From NCBI GenBank assembly GCA_019614645.1, contig JABWDB010000046.1:1502001-1566000 (forward strand): a DNA stretch of 64,000 bases. Reading direction: 5' to 3'. This DNA is from Stratiolaelaps scimitus (Eukaryota > Arthropoda > Arachnida > Mesostigmata > Laelapidae). Below are positions 43,553 to 58,054 of this stretch, piece by piece; position 1 is the stretch's first letter, and each line of letters opens with the position of its first letter. Both the position numbers and the translations under genes were made by a program. The notes beneath the pieces were generated by a model that worked only from the letters and a program-made list of their open reading frames with translations, searched no databases and had not been told where the DNA came from.

Positions 43553-44287
43553 TAGCATTAGGAACTATGCAGACGTAATTTGCATTGTCTCGTCGACAGT
43601 GCGATGACGAGACACCCTTGCAGAGATGGGCGGGCCAATCCAACTTTATTTGCAGCATACTATGATCGCGAGCGGTGTTTCACAATCTCGGACATAACTA
43701 GCGACAACGTGACGAGTCGAGGCGGAACCGTGTGCACCTATGATTATACGATATATTATATAATAACAGCATAAACGAATAATAACCACAGGATTAATAC
43801 AGCCAGCCTTGTCAAAGAGCTACTCAACGTGAGTTATTCAATGAGGAATTAATAGAAAAAGATATGCACGGTAAAAATCAAATAAGCGATATCCACAACA
43901 GTTACATTATATATCGATGTTCGGACGGGTATCACGGTCGGAGCTGGATAAAGCAGAGCATCTTCCTATGTCGGGACCTTCGACTATTTAGACGTCCATT
44001 TCGTTCACGATAACATCGAACAAAAATGTGGCCTCTGTAGTCCCAGAAGGAGATGCAGTTAGCGAACATCAGATCTAATCAACAAGGTGTTTCTCATTAC
44101 CGGCGTGGCTGGACGGTACCAACGAAATGGTCGCTGATAGTGACGATAAACGTTTTTCCGGAGTTTAGGAGTTTAACCATATTATTATATCAGATAGTGC
44201 TACGTGTATATATATATATATATATATTATAGATACTAGCACCCCTGATATAATACTGTTTCGATTCCCTATGCATTGCTCATTAGT

Positions 44288-45360
44288 GGCAGCACTCATT
44301 AGATATAGCTGGACGACAGGCATCTACTTATTTCATTGCTTGGAAACGTCATCCAGATCGTGTTAGCATCACAAGCATCTCACGCTTGAGACGTTTGCAT
44401 CACTCTTTTAGGCGTTTTAATAATTGACTTCCAACGTAAACACCCCGACAAGAATGAGAAAACAAAATTGCACAATTCCTCTTCCCTGCTAAATTCGATC
44501 ACAGTTGAATCTGTGCGATCGCAGATCAAGTATAGCACTTCATCTAAGCCCTCATCTGAGCCTTCATCTGAGCCGACACAAGCGATATCGAGATTCCCAT
44601 GGGAGTCTAACTTTTCGAACTCTGAAAGGCGCTTACATTAATTCCACAAAAGTTCGTAATACCGCGGAATACTAATAGCTGATCAGTGTCGTCAATTCGT
44701 TTAGCCACTCGTCATACAAAGTACCCTGAGAGATATTGTCATTATTCCCTAAGAAATACACACAGGGATCGGCTATGCCGGATTACAAGGTATAAACGAG
44801 TCGTCATGAGCAAGTTTTACCACTCCAAGTGGGAGTCTATTTTATCTATGCGTGTCGAATGCCTTCAAATGAACAATGTCAAATCGTGAAATTAAGATCA
44901 AATACACTCGCATTCAAGCCCAATTAGCGCTAATTATGAATGACGTTTAGAATATGAATTGTTTGAAATATTCGTCCGTATACGCTCGTTGTGCTTGTTC
45001 TGATTGTGGCGCAGCAGCCTCGAGTGCGTAACACAGACAAGCTTGGCTCTTGTCTATCCAATGACAGATGAGGGCTCAGATGAAGTGCTCAGATGATGGC
45101 TTAGATGAAGTGCTATACTTGATCTGCGATCACACAGATTCAACTGTGATCGAATTTAGCAGGGAAGAGGAATTGTGCAATTTTGTTTTCTCATTCTTGT
45201 CGGGGTGTTTACGTTGAAAGTCAATTATTAGAACGCCTAAAAGAGTGATGCAAACGTATTAAGCGTGAGATGCTTGTGATGCTAACACGATCTGGATGAC
45301 GTTTCCAAGCCATGAAATAAGTAGATGCCTGTCGTCCAGCTATATCGAATGAGTACTGCC
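44288..45360. repeat. long inverted repeat, arms about 290 bp, about 96% identical
   Basis: Left arm about 44288-44574 and right arm about 45071-45360 are reverse complements with roughly ten mismatches, separated by about 500 bases. Beyond a 16-20 base indel in the left arm, pairing resumes at TTCGATTCC (44260-44268) with GGAATCGAA (45365-45373). Both arms, each read inward from its outer end, keep the same open frame: GRQASTYF(M/I)AWKRHPDRV, then SITSISRL, (I/R)RLHHSFRR(S/F)NN and stop. The inner ends carry CATCTGAGCC-like tandem words. No transposase was recognised. It could be a foldback element or an inverted duplication of an unknown coding segment. Confidence 0.9.
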
Positions 45361-48300
45361 AATCGGAATCGAAGTAGTTAAGAGAAATTATCTCAGTCAC
45401 ATCCTTCTTTTTGACATTATGAAGACTGACAGTTTGATGTCTGACAAATAGCCTACGAAAACTCGTCGATACAAAACAAAAACCACAGTAGTAACAATGC
45501 GCCACATGATGTGTTCGGTGTGAATTTGTTCAATTGAGCTGTGTTAATTTTCTAGCTCAAATCGGTTAGGAATCCATGTGTTCTAAATTCGCGAATTCTT
45601 ACAGCTCGAGCCAGTGTCACTACAGGGCGTTTCGATGCAAAGCCTGATGAGTCACACGACATTCGGTCTGGGCAGTTCCGGCAGAAAATCAAAGGGCGCG
45701 TGAGTCATGAAGTGTCTGCAAACGCGGGCGCATATATATATATGTTCATCCAACATCTGGTAACTTTTTTTTCTTTCTCGCGATGAGCTTCCAACACACG
45801 GATGCTTAGACAATGGCTCCGACTTGACGAACAGCTAGCAGAGATAGGGACACATAGAAAAAATGCCGAATGTCAAAACTATGATTCCAAAGAGCCATCT
45901 TAAATCTACATCGAAGAGTGCGATGCGATGAGATCCAGAATGGCCGCTAATGATTTATAAATGTTCACTGAGCTTGGAACAGTTGCAGTTCATGTCGGTG
46001 AAATATCCTCGAAGTACTTATCTGACTGTACTTAGCTGAGATTTCGTGTATGGAATAGGACCGGGGTGGGTGGAGGTTTCGTGGGCAATACCTCCCTCAC
46101 GCTATGCACTTGTACTATATAAGATATTGTACACGTATAGAATTGCTCACCTGAATGGCAAGATATAGTTTTCAGTCGGTTAATAATGTATATATAAAAT
46201 TGTCGGCCGTAATTGTCAAAGCTGACTTTGAACACCTCTGGCATATGGATTTGCTTGCTTAATTATGTCTGTCACATGGGAAAGAAATAATCCAAGTTGA
46301 AGAATCGAATATTTGTACAGACAAATTGTACAAATTTGTACACTCCGACATTTCTTAACCATTATAATGGGAAACATCGGGAAATTAACATCCAATAACA
46401 GCAATCAACAACGATTTTGTCTGCTACAGATCGCATCTTTCCCCCCCCAGATCATCAAAGTTTGAATGATCAAGAGTACGACAAAACATATTTCCACCCC
46501 TAATATATACTTATATATAATATTATTACTATTATTATTAGAAGTATTAGTGTCACTCTAATTTAGATTAAGTTACTATCGGCTATATTTGTTCCACCAG
46601 TGTCTTCGTCTACATTCTATACAAATATCTATATTCTAAGCACTTTGTAGTCCAAGTTAGACATAGGTCTCCTTATTTCCATTGTCAAAATTCGGCGTCA
46701 TGTAACCTGCAGCGAATAATGCCAACTATAACCTATGCATGATACATGCGAGCGAGCTTATCAGAAAAATGGTTTCTACGAGAACATAGCAAAGCCTAGT
46801 ATTTGTGCTATGCAAATACAACAATGCATTAGTTAGTTAGACTTTACCGTGCGTAGGCTAGACGAACTGACAGACAAAGAGACGGTAGATTGTTGTTACA
46901 TATGTCTATAGATGCCGCTGCTGGAGTATTGATAGATTTACCGTTATCGTTAGGTCAGGTGACGCGTGCCCATGATATTGTCTCTGTCAGATGACTCGGC
47001 CCTGGTGGTGGTGGGAGTTCTGTTGAAGAGGCCTATCGATATCAGCCAACATTCGAAGCGTAGTCGCTGCTAGTTTGGATTTATGATTGGGTCATTGTGA
47101 TTTCAAATTAGCTGATTCTGTTATGCCGCTTCGTGAATAGATACTTACCTAATGATGCCAATAGTGAGTGATATAACGAGAATATGAGGGGCTTGTCACA
47201 TAGTTCATAACATTTGCGAAATGTCACTAATTCTAACAGTTCCACAATGTTTTATTCTTTTTACAGCTAAGTGAACTGTTAGAGATTCGCGCTGGATAGC
47301 TTTGACTTCGAGATAGTGTTTCTTGGAATGACCGTGAAATCGAAGCAACGTCGACGTTTGAGTCAGCCTAATTAGCGAGCTTGTGTATATCTGGGGACAA
47401 ATTCAGCATGGAGTAATTAGTGGAACCCGACACGTTGACACTAACACATCGATTAGATCGGCTTGAATTGAGTATTGATCTTGGTCGAGTGATTGAAATT
47501 CGTCTAACATTTCTATTCGGAGCATAACCGGCTCTCTACGCAACATAGCTGCTACAGCAATCTCACATCATATGTACATGCATATTTGTTATATTGATCA
47601 CATAGAATCGCATTTCCTAAATGATTTCCTTTTCACGGCTGTGAAGTCGGTGACGCCCGCTTATGGACATGTGAATAGAAAACCGGCCAGGTATTCATCC
47701 CGGGGAGGTTGGCATTGTTCGGGCAATTTATTGCAGTGAGAGTCGTAGGCACAATGCACCGGATGTTATATCGTGGTACGTATTTTCGTGGTAGGCTATT
47801 GGGGTCACAACAGTGGACCAGTAAGCAACTATCGGTATCGACTAAGCAAGTGGAGCGACGGCGATTCAAACTCGACGACGAGAAAAAAAATCAGGTCATT
47901 CGGTAAGGCGATCCATGCGATCGAGGGGTGAACGTACCGGGCCAGGCTATCCGAACGCCTGCTGACCTTTGTCAGGGCGAAAACTCTATCCATGGGACGC
48001 GGGGAGGGAGACGAACGAATAACATCTGAGAATCAGCCGAAATGATCGCGGTGTACCTGCAGTCATAGTGTCTACTGCTATTTTAAGCGCGGAGAAGACC
48101 GAACGGAGATTTTTGACTATGTAACATGTACTAATGAAGTATCCCGGGTTTTTTCGTGAAAACATGAGCCTCCCCATTACTGTGGCAACTATGCTTGTGG
48201 TGGGTGCTGCCATTAAAATAGAATAACTATATGATGCGCGATGAGAAGTTTTTGTTTAACTAAACGCTCTCTCTATGTACGACGCTGACCCTAAACTGTC

Positions 48301-49840
48301 GTCGCTTTCTCGTAGGACTCGGCACCGCTTCGTTGCAGCACAGAAAAAGTTGTAGGGTTTCAGGCAGGGAGTACGGATTATTATTATTATCATCGTCATC
48401 AATCGAGCTTTCTATTTTTTTCTATTTTAGGTCCTCTCCGGCCTTCTTCGGTAGGCCAGTCACGCTGAACACAGGTCTGGGCTTTCCCCAACTTGCATTT
48501 TGTCAGGGCAAGGTTGACCCAGCAAATGCCGATTTGATCTTGTGGGTTGACTTCTCGGTCGTTAGTAACACAGTGACAAAGGTCCACTGAGGCAGTTCCA
48601 CTCAAAGGCAGCTGCCACTGTTAACACTTTCACGATCTTGCACAGTTGTTGGGTTCGGTTCAAGCAGCGTTGTTTGGACTTCGACCTCCTCCAGGGCTCC
48701 CTTGATCTAACGCAGCCGATCGCCGGCCGAGGCCAAGAAACCACCACCAAAAAGTTTCAGGACGGTTCGTTAGGGCCGACCCGTGTCTACAGGTGGAAGA
48801 AAAAAAATGAAGGAAGTGACAGCGCCCGCGACGGCGGGGCCTGTCTACCTGTGTAACTCGTCGGCTCGTCTGGCTCAGCGGCTGTGGCCTGCACTGGGCG
48901 GGGTGTCTAATTCTTTCAGACCGTCCGAACTCTGTCAGGAAAATAGATCTATTTCCAGAACTCATTCGAGCAGACCCTCAAGCGCAAGCAGTAGCACAGA
49001 CAGAAATAAATATATACATATATATATATATTTAGTCGTTTGGCATCGTCCGAAAGAGAAAGAGAGAGAGAGGAAATTTGTCGTCATCGCCGTTGTCATC
49101 CTCCGGACGAACGCGCATCAACAGTATATTCATATGCAGTGTATATACACACACACATATGTGTGTGTGTGTGTGTTTGTGTGTGGTTCTACAACTGCTA
49201 TTACTGTTGCTGCTGTTATACAACAGCTGCACTATGGAGAACACAACATGTTTTTGTCGGCTCAGCATAGATGACGCTCACTAAGTAGAGAGCGAGAGAG
49301 AGAGAGAGAGACAGGCAGTGCGGGAGGAGACAAAGAGATATGTCTAAGATAACGGCGCAATAAAAGGCCACATCTTGTCTTGTCCGGCTGATGCGTTCGC
49401 GTCACGCATGAAATGGCCGTTGAAGGGGAAGCTCCCCTTCTTGAAGAAAAGGTCCTAAACACCCAGATACAAACACACAGTCACGAACGACGCGGACACA
49501 GTTCGTTGGGCCAGCTATTTCAGTCTGTTTGGTCTCATGTGAAATGCAGACGAGCTGATGGTGCCATGAATGAATGTCCTGTATGAGTGATCGCCGACTA
49601 TAGGAGGATAAGATATATATATATATATACATTGTATAATAATGGTACTGGTAGCAGATGATGATGTATGTATGTTGTTCGTTTAGGTGGCGTCGAAAAT
49701 TCACGGGATGTTTGAACATCCTTGTCGCGGCAGCTGCTGCTATCTCCGAAGCTGGCGGGGTAGCATCTCGGTAGATAGATGAGTGAAGGTCCACTTCATG
49801 GTCGATGGCGGGGACCGTCTTGTACTTCTAGACAGGAAGG
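45361..49840. other. no supported gene
   Basis: Two consecutive exon-like pieces in compatible phase (47814-47902 ending CATTCG|GTAAGG, and 48431-48590 after a strong TTTCTATTTTAG acceptor) stand out, but their translation is unrecognised. Otherwise the region has simple repeats: (TA)n near 45732-45741, a (CA)n/(TG)n stretch at about 49147-49188 and GA-rich runs at 49055-49073 and 49288-49310. Confidence 0.35.
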
Positions 49841-49844
49841 ACGT

Positions 49845-50065
49845 ATGGCTTGGGTTCGAATCCTGCGAGACGCGCGGAACCTTCGGATTTCTTTCTCTTC
49901 TCCCTTGATCCGCAGATTCTTGCCAGATACGAAAAGGTTAAACAAAAACAGGTAAACGTGGCCCCAACGTTATTACTATGTCGTCATAGTTAATCGAGCC
50001 GATGTCGTAATACGACCTGTCATATAACAGAGGGGATCAGCTTGAAGTCACTTCAACGAATGTTA
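49845..50065 (+). repeat. dispersed repeat family B, copy 3
   Basis: It begins with TTGGGTTCGAATCCTGCGAG, a well-preserved tRNA B box, then ACGCGCGGAACCTTCGGATT. The family words follow: GCAGATTCTTGCCAGATACG, AAAAGGTTAAACAAAAACAG, GTAAACGTGGCCCCAACG, GTCGTCATAGTTAATC, CGACCTGTCATATAACAGAG. It is more diverged in the middle than copies 1 and 2. Confidence 0.6.
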
Positions 50066-50235
50066 AGTAGATGAATGAATGGATGCATCAACTCCACAGC
50101 AGTAGAAGGCTGATAATCGTATGGGGTAGAGCGGATGAGCCATAAATCTCATTCACAGAAGAGAGAGACTTGTCTTTATTGCAGACTCGGCTGGTCTGTG
50201 TAAATCATTCGAAATAGACACAGTGGGTAACCACG

Positions 50236-50267
<32 letters not shown>

Positions 50268-50377
50268 TAGCGTATTTCGTTGTTATGTAGTGTACTTCTT
50301 CAGCACACTCTAGACGCTGACTATACTGACGCGTTGAAGGTTACATCTATCAGCGCATGTGATTCGTGTATCTATAC

Positions 50378-50410
<33 letters not shown>

Positions 50411-50622
50411 TAATGGATGTGGTAAACGATTCTCATACCACTCGGGTTCAAATGGTCTGCAATGGAGGAAAATTTCCGATTCATTTTTCCGATCAATTTC
50501 GAACACGTTGTAATAGAGTTCACCACATGACTCACTTGTAAACTCTATTGAACGATTGTTAGATACAGACGTCGTGTCATTTAGACTAACTAGATATCGT
50601 AGCCCTACCCAGCTTGCATATA

Positions 50623-50658
50623 TATTGTATTTAAATTTAATTCTATTTAAATACAATA
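50623..50658. repeat. perfect 14-bp hairpin
   Basis: TATTGTATTTAAAT (50623-50636), loop TTAATTCT, and the exact reverse complement ATTTAAATACAATA (50645-50658). AT-rich, with no adjacent gene. Confidence 0.75.
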
Positions 50659-53600
50659 CAACTTTGTGGACCAAAAGGGTTGGTACACCACGTTCAATGT
50701 ATCATAATTAATTACGTAATTCGTCACGAAGTGATGTTATCATTGCTAACATTATGATTGTAGAAGCAGTTCAGCCTAGCCGATCAGAAGTATAATCAGT
50801 CCTCCGGATCAAACGTGCGACCCTCCGAGAGGCGATATTGTTCATTTTCTCTCAGTGCAAATAACACCACGGCCACAGTATGGACTGCAACGCCACGTTG
50901 TGGGCGATTTGCCGGTTGTCAATCATGGTGTTGCTGGTAAAACCATTCAGATTGAATCTCTTGTACATTTGGGATGTTGGCGGGATCATGCATTATGTTT
51001 TAGTTAAAGATGGAAGCTTAATACCCCCTCCCCCCCTGGGATATCCCATTCTCGGTGTTTGAACTCTGTCGGGCTCGCCGAGATGATTTTTTAGGCTTGA
51101 TCTTCAGCCGTTGGAAAGAGAAAATGCACGTGGTTATGACGAAGCTCTTATAAGGGAAAATATCGAGATCGGCTTTGTTGACGGTGATCATATCTTCAGA
51201 CCGAGTGCATGAAGAGATGTGCGCGGCAAGGAAAGCGAAGTCGAGATAAGGTGCGACGATTTCGTCAAGCTCGTCTCATGGACACTGGTGAATTACACCA
51301 CCGTTAATTCAGCCTTCGTGGTCAGGTTAAGTTGAACGCAAAATAGCAAGGTGGGCATGTCGTTTCGACGGCGCCACGCATTACCTCCACACTTACAATG
51401 TCAATAACAGAGCTTGCAGTAGAAGTCTATTTTCATTAGACCGAATCGCTGTTTGTCATTATACCAGTGAGCATGCAAAGAGGGACGTCACCGCTGTTCT
51501 GGGTACCCGCCGTGGCTCGGGCAGGTGGTAGCGGGGCAAGTGGGTCCTTTAGAAAATGACCCTTCTGTTAACCATATGAACTATGACATCAATATTCACC
51601 GTTGGTTACATTGTGTATTGCATGTGATGGGATCTGAATGCTGTTGCGGGCCAACGTGGACATATCGCATAGATAGATCGCTCCTCATCAGCGGCCTAAT
51701 ATGATCATAATTGTAGTCATTCAACACGATCACATTTTGTTGTTTATTCACCCCATGGGGTGATTTATCGCCGAACGGGGCAATTTTTCTGTGGGCAATT
51801 TCAATATGCCATACCCGTGGCGCCATCCATCTCCAGAATCTGCCGGCTTTTTAGGAGACATAAAACAACCACAGCTGTGTCGTTCGCAAGATCAGCCTTT
51901 TCAGCTACTGTCGATGACAGTGAGTGCAGCGCGGAAACGGTGTCGTTGATGATTTGAGAGCGCCGTACGCGATGATAGCCATTGAATTTCGATGTAATTT
52001 ATTGTTCTAGCAAACGACGCACAACGAATCAAAGTGGTCTTCATTATATAGGAGAAAATGTTCTTCTTCAAACGCGCGGGCACCACCAGGGACTTTGCCA
52101 TCTCCATTGAGAGTGGGCCGATCCAGTGCAACGGGGGTTGACGTGGATGACAAAACGCCTCTACCTGCTAAAACCACCATCCTCCCCTGAGAGTCCATCC
52201 CTCCTATAAATCAGCACGCTTGGCATTAGTTCGATCTCCAGGGAAGATGTGTACTGCTCCTGCTAGCGTTATGTAGTCGGGTGCCTTAGTCTCCTAAGAC
52301 AACTTTGGCTTCCGTGTCGGGCCCCTCTCCGGGTACGCTCGGTCACCTAATCCCCGGCTCATGATAGCGGGAATTGAAGTGACGAATACTCGCTAGGTGT
52401 TCATCGGTACTCTATGGAAGTCACAGTGCCCATATAGGACACCCTTTTTGGAACAGGCTATATGTAATGTACTATGCAGCAGCAGCAGCAGTAATACTAC
52501 GCATTTTCCAGAGTAGAGACAGGAAGGGATCGTCTGAACGGTGACGATAACGTGAAAACCTCGGAGAAGAGGGATCCCTAAGACAGGCGGCAGTCGAAAC
52601 CGCCCTTCGCTCATCGTTTAATTGTTCTATTGGCGGGGGATAGCTCTAATATCTGATGTCTCCTTTGTCACTCATCACGATCATTTGCAAAGAGCAGCTA
52701 ACAAGGTAAATTCGATGGCCGACTGTTGTCAACGGTCTGAGCATTGCGTTCTGATTCATTATCCTGCGAAGGTACTGAGACAAAATCAGCTTAATGCTCT
52801 TGGGTGTTGGTGTGTGTGGGGGCGTGTGTAGGCGTCTCTTTTTCAGGGATGTTTAACACTCAACTTGAAAATTAACTTAAAAGGTAACTTTTACAATTTC
52901 GATAATCGTCTCCAGAAAGCGACTACTATGCTCGCTTTGCAAACACAACCTGTGTGTTTCTAACAGAGAAATGGCTTGAACGGACAGTGTTTCGGGCTGG
53001 TGGCAACGATTCGACGTTAACGAACACAATGACTGATGAACAGGAACAGTTAAAAAAAAGTGCTCTATCTCGCTGCGGATTGACTATAGAACGCCGAATG
53101 GCGGAGTTACATTATGAAACGGCTGCTTAGCTTTCGTTCGAGTTCGTTTTTGCCTCATGGTAACATGTCAACATTATCTAATATATATTTTGTTGCTCGC
53201 ATCGGAATATATCTAATCCTCGGTGTTTCAACGAGAGCGCGCTCGCATCAGCCCTCAAGGCGGCTCGTTGTCAACGAATAAACAAAGCGCCTGAACGCTT
53301 CAAAACCTGATATATTTAGGCGTTTCATTTGCTGCCGCAGGGCCCCCAGGTCTTATCGCCTCTCTTGCTTTCCCATTAGGTATCTATCAGCACTTATTAT
53401 TATTGGAAGGGCTGCACCCCGATGTGAAAATCTCTCGCCCAATCCTCACGCCAGCCGCCGGTAGCAGTTGAACCTCTGTGGTCTGGGCCATATCCCACCA
53501 TCGGTCTATCTATCCAAAGTATATTTATTTAGATCTAGCGAATAAGAAACACCATAACGTGAGTGACCGAATCTCGGATCCAGATTGAGGCCTCTTCTTA

Positions 53601-56600
53601 TAGCTATTGTTCAGCGCTCGATTGAGAGAATACGGACTTTCGGGATGGCGTTACCGCAATGACCATGTTGTTTATGGTTGCTATACGACTTTGCTTCGGC
53701 TAATTACAGCGTTGTCGTGTTGCAAAATATAGTTTGCCAGATTAGTTCAGGTCGGACGTAGATGACGTAAATGGCTGATTAATTATCACTCTACAGGCAG
53801 AATAGTATTGCGTGAGATTGTCAACATATATATATATATATATATGCGCCGCAAATGGGATTAACCCATTATACACATTTTTGGAACCCTCCCCGTGTCT
53901 CTAGAGTCTGGCTGAATGTTTCAGCGAAATTCGCAGACTATCACATTAAAATGTGAGTCATAGACGCTCCTTCCGTGCAGAAAAAAAACAACAAAATCCA
54001 CAACCAAATCCAGCCTCGCCCATACGACCGGAGACCATAAAACTTCTTAGGTCCTTTCGAAGCAGTTCGAGCCTACGGAGAAATCCAATAAACACCAATA
54101 TTACTTCCTCATATAAAACAAACAAAAACCGGTGGTGTACCAAACCACCACCGTCACTTGCACAGAGTCAAGCTACAATCAAACGCTTCTGTTGCACAGC
54201 AACGGCAATCAGCACCACTTGGAGCAACTGACCGTGTCACCATGTGCAGAATCGGTTAAGGCGATCGTGCATCGGGCAGATATTCGTCAACCACAACAAT
54301 TCGAACGGTGAACGCACCACCAGTAGCAGCAGCAGCAGTACATTTGTTTACGAGATTATTTTTCTTTAGTACAAAGACAACCAAGCAATGATATGGATAT
54401 ATCACGTGCTGAATTCGATTAGTTGATATCCTTCCGAAGATGGACGTACAACACCCGTGTGTGAATGGTCACTTACTGATGCGCATTTCATTCTTGTGTC
54501 CCAAGTTACTGTCGCGACAGTGAACGCGACCATTTCATCGGCTATTCTCTCAATGTCTACTTGTACACCCAGTGTGAGTATAATGGTAAATGCTCTGTTC
54601 GCAATCGCGCGGACTGACCCACATATGTCAATTCGGGGTTGATCGACGCGAACTGTAGCGTTTACGAGAACGGAAACGACACAATAGCCGATGCCTGCCT
54701 CGGAACGGCTCGGGGTATCTGGGTGTGTGCGGGTCTGGCTGGCTGTTTGTTGAATGCTTGTGTGTTCGAACATTTTCACACTGCACTGCTCAATGATTGG
54801 TTTTGTTTTCATGCTGTTGTATTTAACTCAAACGTTCGGGCTGTTTGATAACGCGCTTGAGAAAGTGGTGTAGTCACCTTTGGTAGGCGACGGCCTCGAG
54901 CGACAGGGAAGAAAATCCCTCGAAAGGAAAACAAAAAAATATATATAGAGTTCACTCGGATCGGGTGATCGACCCCATAAATATTAGCTCTCATTTAAGG
55001 GGTTACTACTCTGCCGGAGAAAGCTAATTGACAGCTGGTAACATGCGAGCGGAAACGCCGCGAAGAACATGTAAACATCCATTCGTAGGCATGGATCGAA
55101 TCGACTTAATCCTGTTTCCAGGCAATGGATTGTTGATGATTGAGCTAATTGAAGCAGCTGGCACGAGACATCTAAATTGTATTCACAATTCTCCCTATAA
55201 GCATTTCCATTCGATATCCATTCACGTTATGCGCTGATGTCGCCATCCGTATCAATTTTGTGTTACAGCGAACAACGTCACAGTAGCGCAGCAAGCTTCC
55301 TTGGTTCGAAAGTTCTTTTATGCATAAGATAGATTCGTTTCTCTGTGAACACGTGAATGACCCCTCTGATAATGTTGGTGCATATTGGAACTTCCGGCCT
55401 TTTACTGTACTGATTGCAGTGGGTTCAGCTTAGATAAGGTTGTACTAACGTCCACTGGACGTCGGCAACTTTTAAAGACGCGTTTGTATTTCCACGAGCG
55501 AGGCTGGAAAATAGCTTGATGCATTCGCAGTTTCCGCTTCCAAGCGGCCACGACAATATAAGTGATTGCTGCATGATTGTCATACTGACCCGACGCACGG
55601 GCTACTCTATGTGAGAGAGAGAGAGAGAGAGGAAAAAAACAACAATATCGACAATGGGTTTCCGCCGTGCGGTCTCAACCGGTAGCAGCGGGAGACTTGC
55701 GAGTTATTTTTGGTGGCAAAGTGTCTCTAAAAACAACGGTGCAGGAACAATGCCACGATGAGATTTATTGCTGCTGTGGCCGCTATACCGAGCGTCCCCT
55801 CGTTTAGAGCTATCGCTCAGGGCACACGCATGTCCAGGTTGGGCTGGGCTGTGCCCAGCTGCCTGGCTACCTATTTGTAGACGCATCCCCCAAGGGTAAA
55901 TGCTGGTTAACGTGTCACCTAGCACGGGATAGCTCATATACCGGACTCCGACACAGACAGGTGAGCGTCTATATATTAGCATCGTTACCCGTCTGAATGT
56001 ATGCCACTTGAGAGTTCAGCACGCACATGTTTTGAAAAAATCGAAGATAATCATTAAGCTCCCGATGCAGGGACCAGGCTATTAGATATATCGGTGAGGT
56101 CACCTGTTCCGAATACTAGCTGAAAGCTTGCTTCCCGCGAGTTCATTATGTGCTTATTTGTACAAGTCGGCCGGTTCATTATTTATACACGAAAATATGT
56201 AGTTCCATACCCGGACTCCTACACTGGTGGGTGCTTAATTTTGATTTGCGCGCACAGAGCATCTTATCTAGACTTGCTAATAAGTGACGCGATTGTATTC
56301 CAAGGGCTTGTATTGTTTGGATTCATTTCACTGTACTGTGAAGTTGTGAAGTATCGATCTGATAACCGCTATATGGGTTTAATAGCAAGATTACCTTTGT
56401 CCTTCACGCTTGATTCACAATTAGTAGAGTTGTATTTGTTTTTGTAACGTAAACAAGCTCCGCGTCACGAAATCGCCGCTTTGTACACCCAAGTCCAAAA
56501 TACTTATAGACCACTATAGCTGGAGTGGAGCGCTCACTGTTGGAAGTGAAACTGGCGAACGTTTGGTTTCGAGGACAGCTTATCCAACATCGCAATGAGT

Positions 56601-57386
56601 TTTATCAAAATGAGATGTTTCCCCACCGATCCCGTCCAATCTTGCAGAGACAGGCCACTCTACCGGCATTATTACATAGGTACTAGATCGAGCAGGCTAG
56701 GGACGAGACCCCGGAAGCTGCTCTACGCATCGTACGTCGGCTAACCATAGGCGCATCGAGGCTCGGGACCTTTGGATCGACGTTCCCGCAAAGCTTAGCT
56801 GAGACACGGTTTAAAGCGGATCGTTCGCTTGCTTGAACACCGTGAAACAGGTGGACGTGTCCACCCTGCTTCGGTGACCTGGGGCGAATGAGCGGGGCTG
56901 ATGGCGGAACTAGGTGAAGGCCTCACCTCCCTTCGCATATACCTTACCTCTGACCCCACCAGTTCCTGATCGGAGTTACGTTAACTGTATGAAGCGCATA
57001 GCGCAGCCTCCAGCATAAAGTGCTGACGCCGTGACATACATCTCTCGTTGATGGTCCAGCACAGTTACGTTCCGCACACTATGCCAAACACGAGTGGCCG
57101 GGTCGGATAGGAATCGTATAGAGAGAGAGAGAGAGAGAGAGACTGAAGCAGGATGGCAACGGCAGCCGGTGGGCGTCTGGCTCGTGGGTCGTCGGGATGC
57201 GGATTGGAATACCGAGTGACCAGGTCCACATTTTTGCCAGCGTTGTGCCATGGACGACATCTCCACTTCGTTCGAAGCCGAGCTCATCGCTCGCCGCAGT
57301 GGTAAACACGTGATACCCTCGTAGAAGCTGACCTTCTAACTGCTCCGTTGTTGTCGTTGCCACCGCCGCCACTCTTCATATGCGTA

Positions 57387-57388
<2 letters not shown>

Positions 57389-57419
<31 letters not shown>
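57389..57419. repeat. (TA)n microsatellite
   Basis: About 31 bases of alternating A and T running into a short (GT)n. Confidence 0.9.
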
Positions 57420-57425
<6 letters not shown>

Positions 57426-58054
57426 ACGTCGGGGGTCGAGCACATCACAAGGCGCAAAATGAGAGAATAAAAACGAACGCATATATATATATATACATTA
57501 CAGGCAGACAGATAGCTGTTGTGGCCTCCACGGTAGCTGACCGTGTCGACCGACCATGTATCTATATATATATATATGTGTGTGTCTGCGTGCGAATGAA
57601 TGTCACTCGCTGAATGCGATTGAATCATTTGACTAATAAGAGCTTACTTATGGAAACGGATTTATGTCTTTTCTGAAAGCTGTGTCTTAGTTGAGTGTAT
57701 CTAGCCGCAGCCTGTAACATATAATACAATAGCAGTATATATATATATATATTACAATAAAAACAATAAATTGTATAAAATATTACAATATTAACATGTA
57801 ATCATTATATCACGTACAGCTCTCTAAGTGAAATTATTTGAATAATTAAATCCTGGATATAAACAGTATTAACAATATCGCCGGATAACGGCTCACTAAT
57901 TAGTTAAGCAAAATGTAAATACACAATAATAATCACAACAATGAGACGATAATTAAAACGCGCGTCGGCATACTTCTCTCTGAGACAGCATGACAACAAC
58001 TCGTTTTGCTTAGCATTTTATAACCACGTAGATTATGGTAATGGTTGACGCCAT

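Larger units (their letters stand above)
50066..58050. other. gene-free stretch
   Basis: No coding region with domain, splice-phase or composition support was found. It includes (TA)n arrays (50237-50260, 50386-50410, 53827-53845, 57389-57419, 57480-57495), GA-rich runs (55614-55631, 57120-57142) and the hairpin at 50623-50658. A few minus-strand frames near 52000-52200 are open but unrecognised. Confidence 0.4.

Noticed and set aside
53953..54231. 92-codon frame on the plus strand rich in Ser, Thr and Asn
   Set aside because: Composition follows local A/C richness; no motif or splice support.
57284..57628. Open frames with Tyr-Ile runs on both strands
   Set aside because: Produced by (TA)n arrays; nothing else supports coding.
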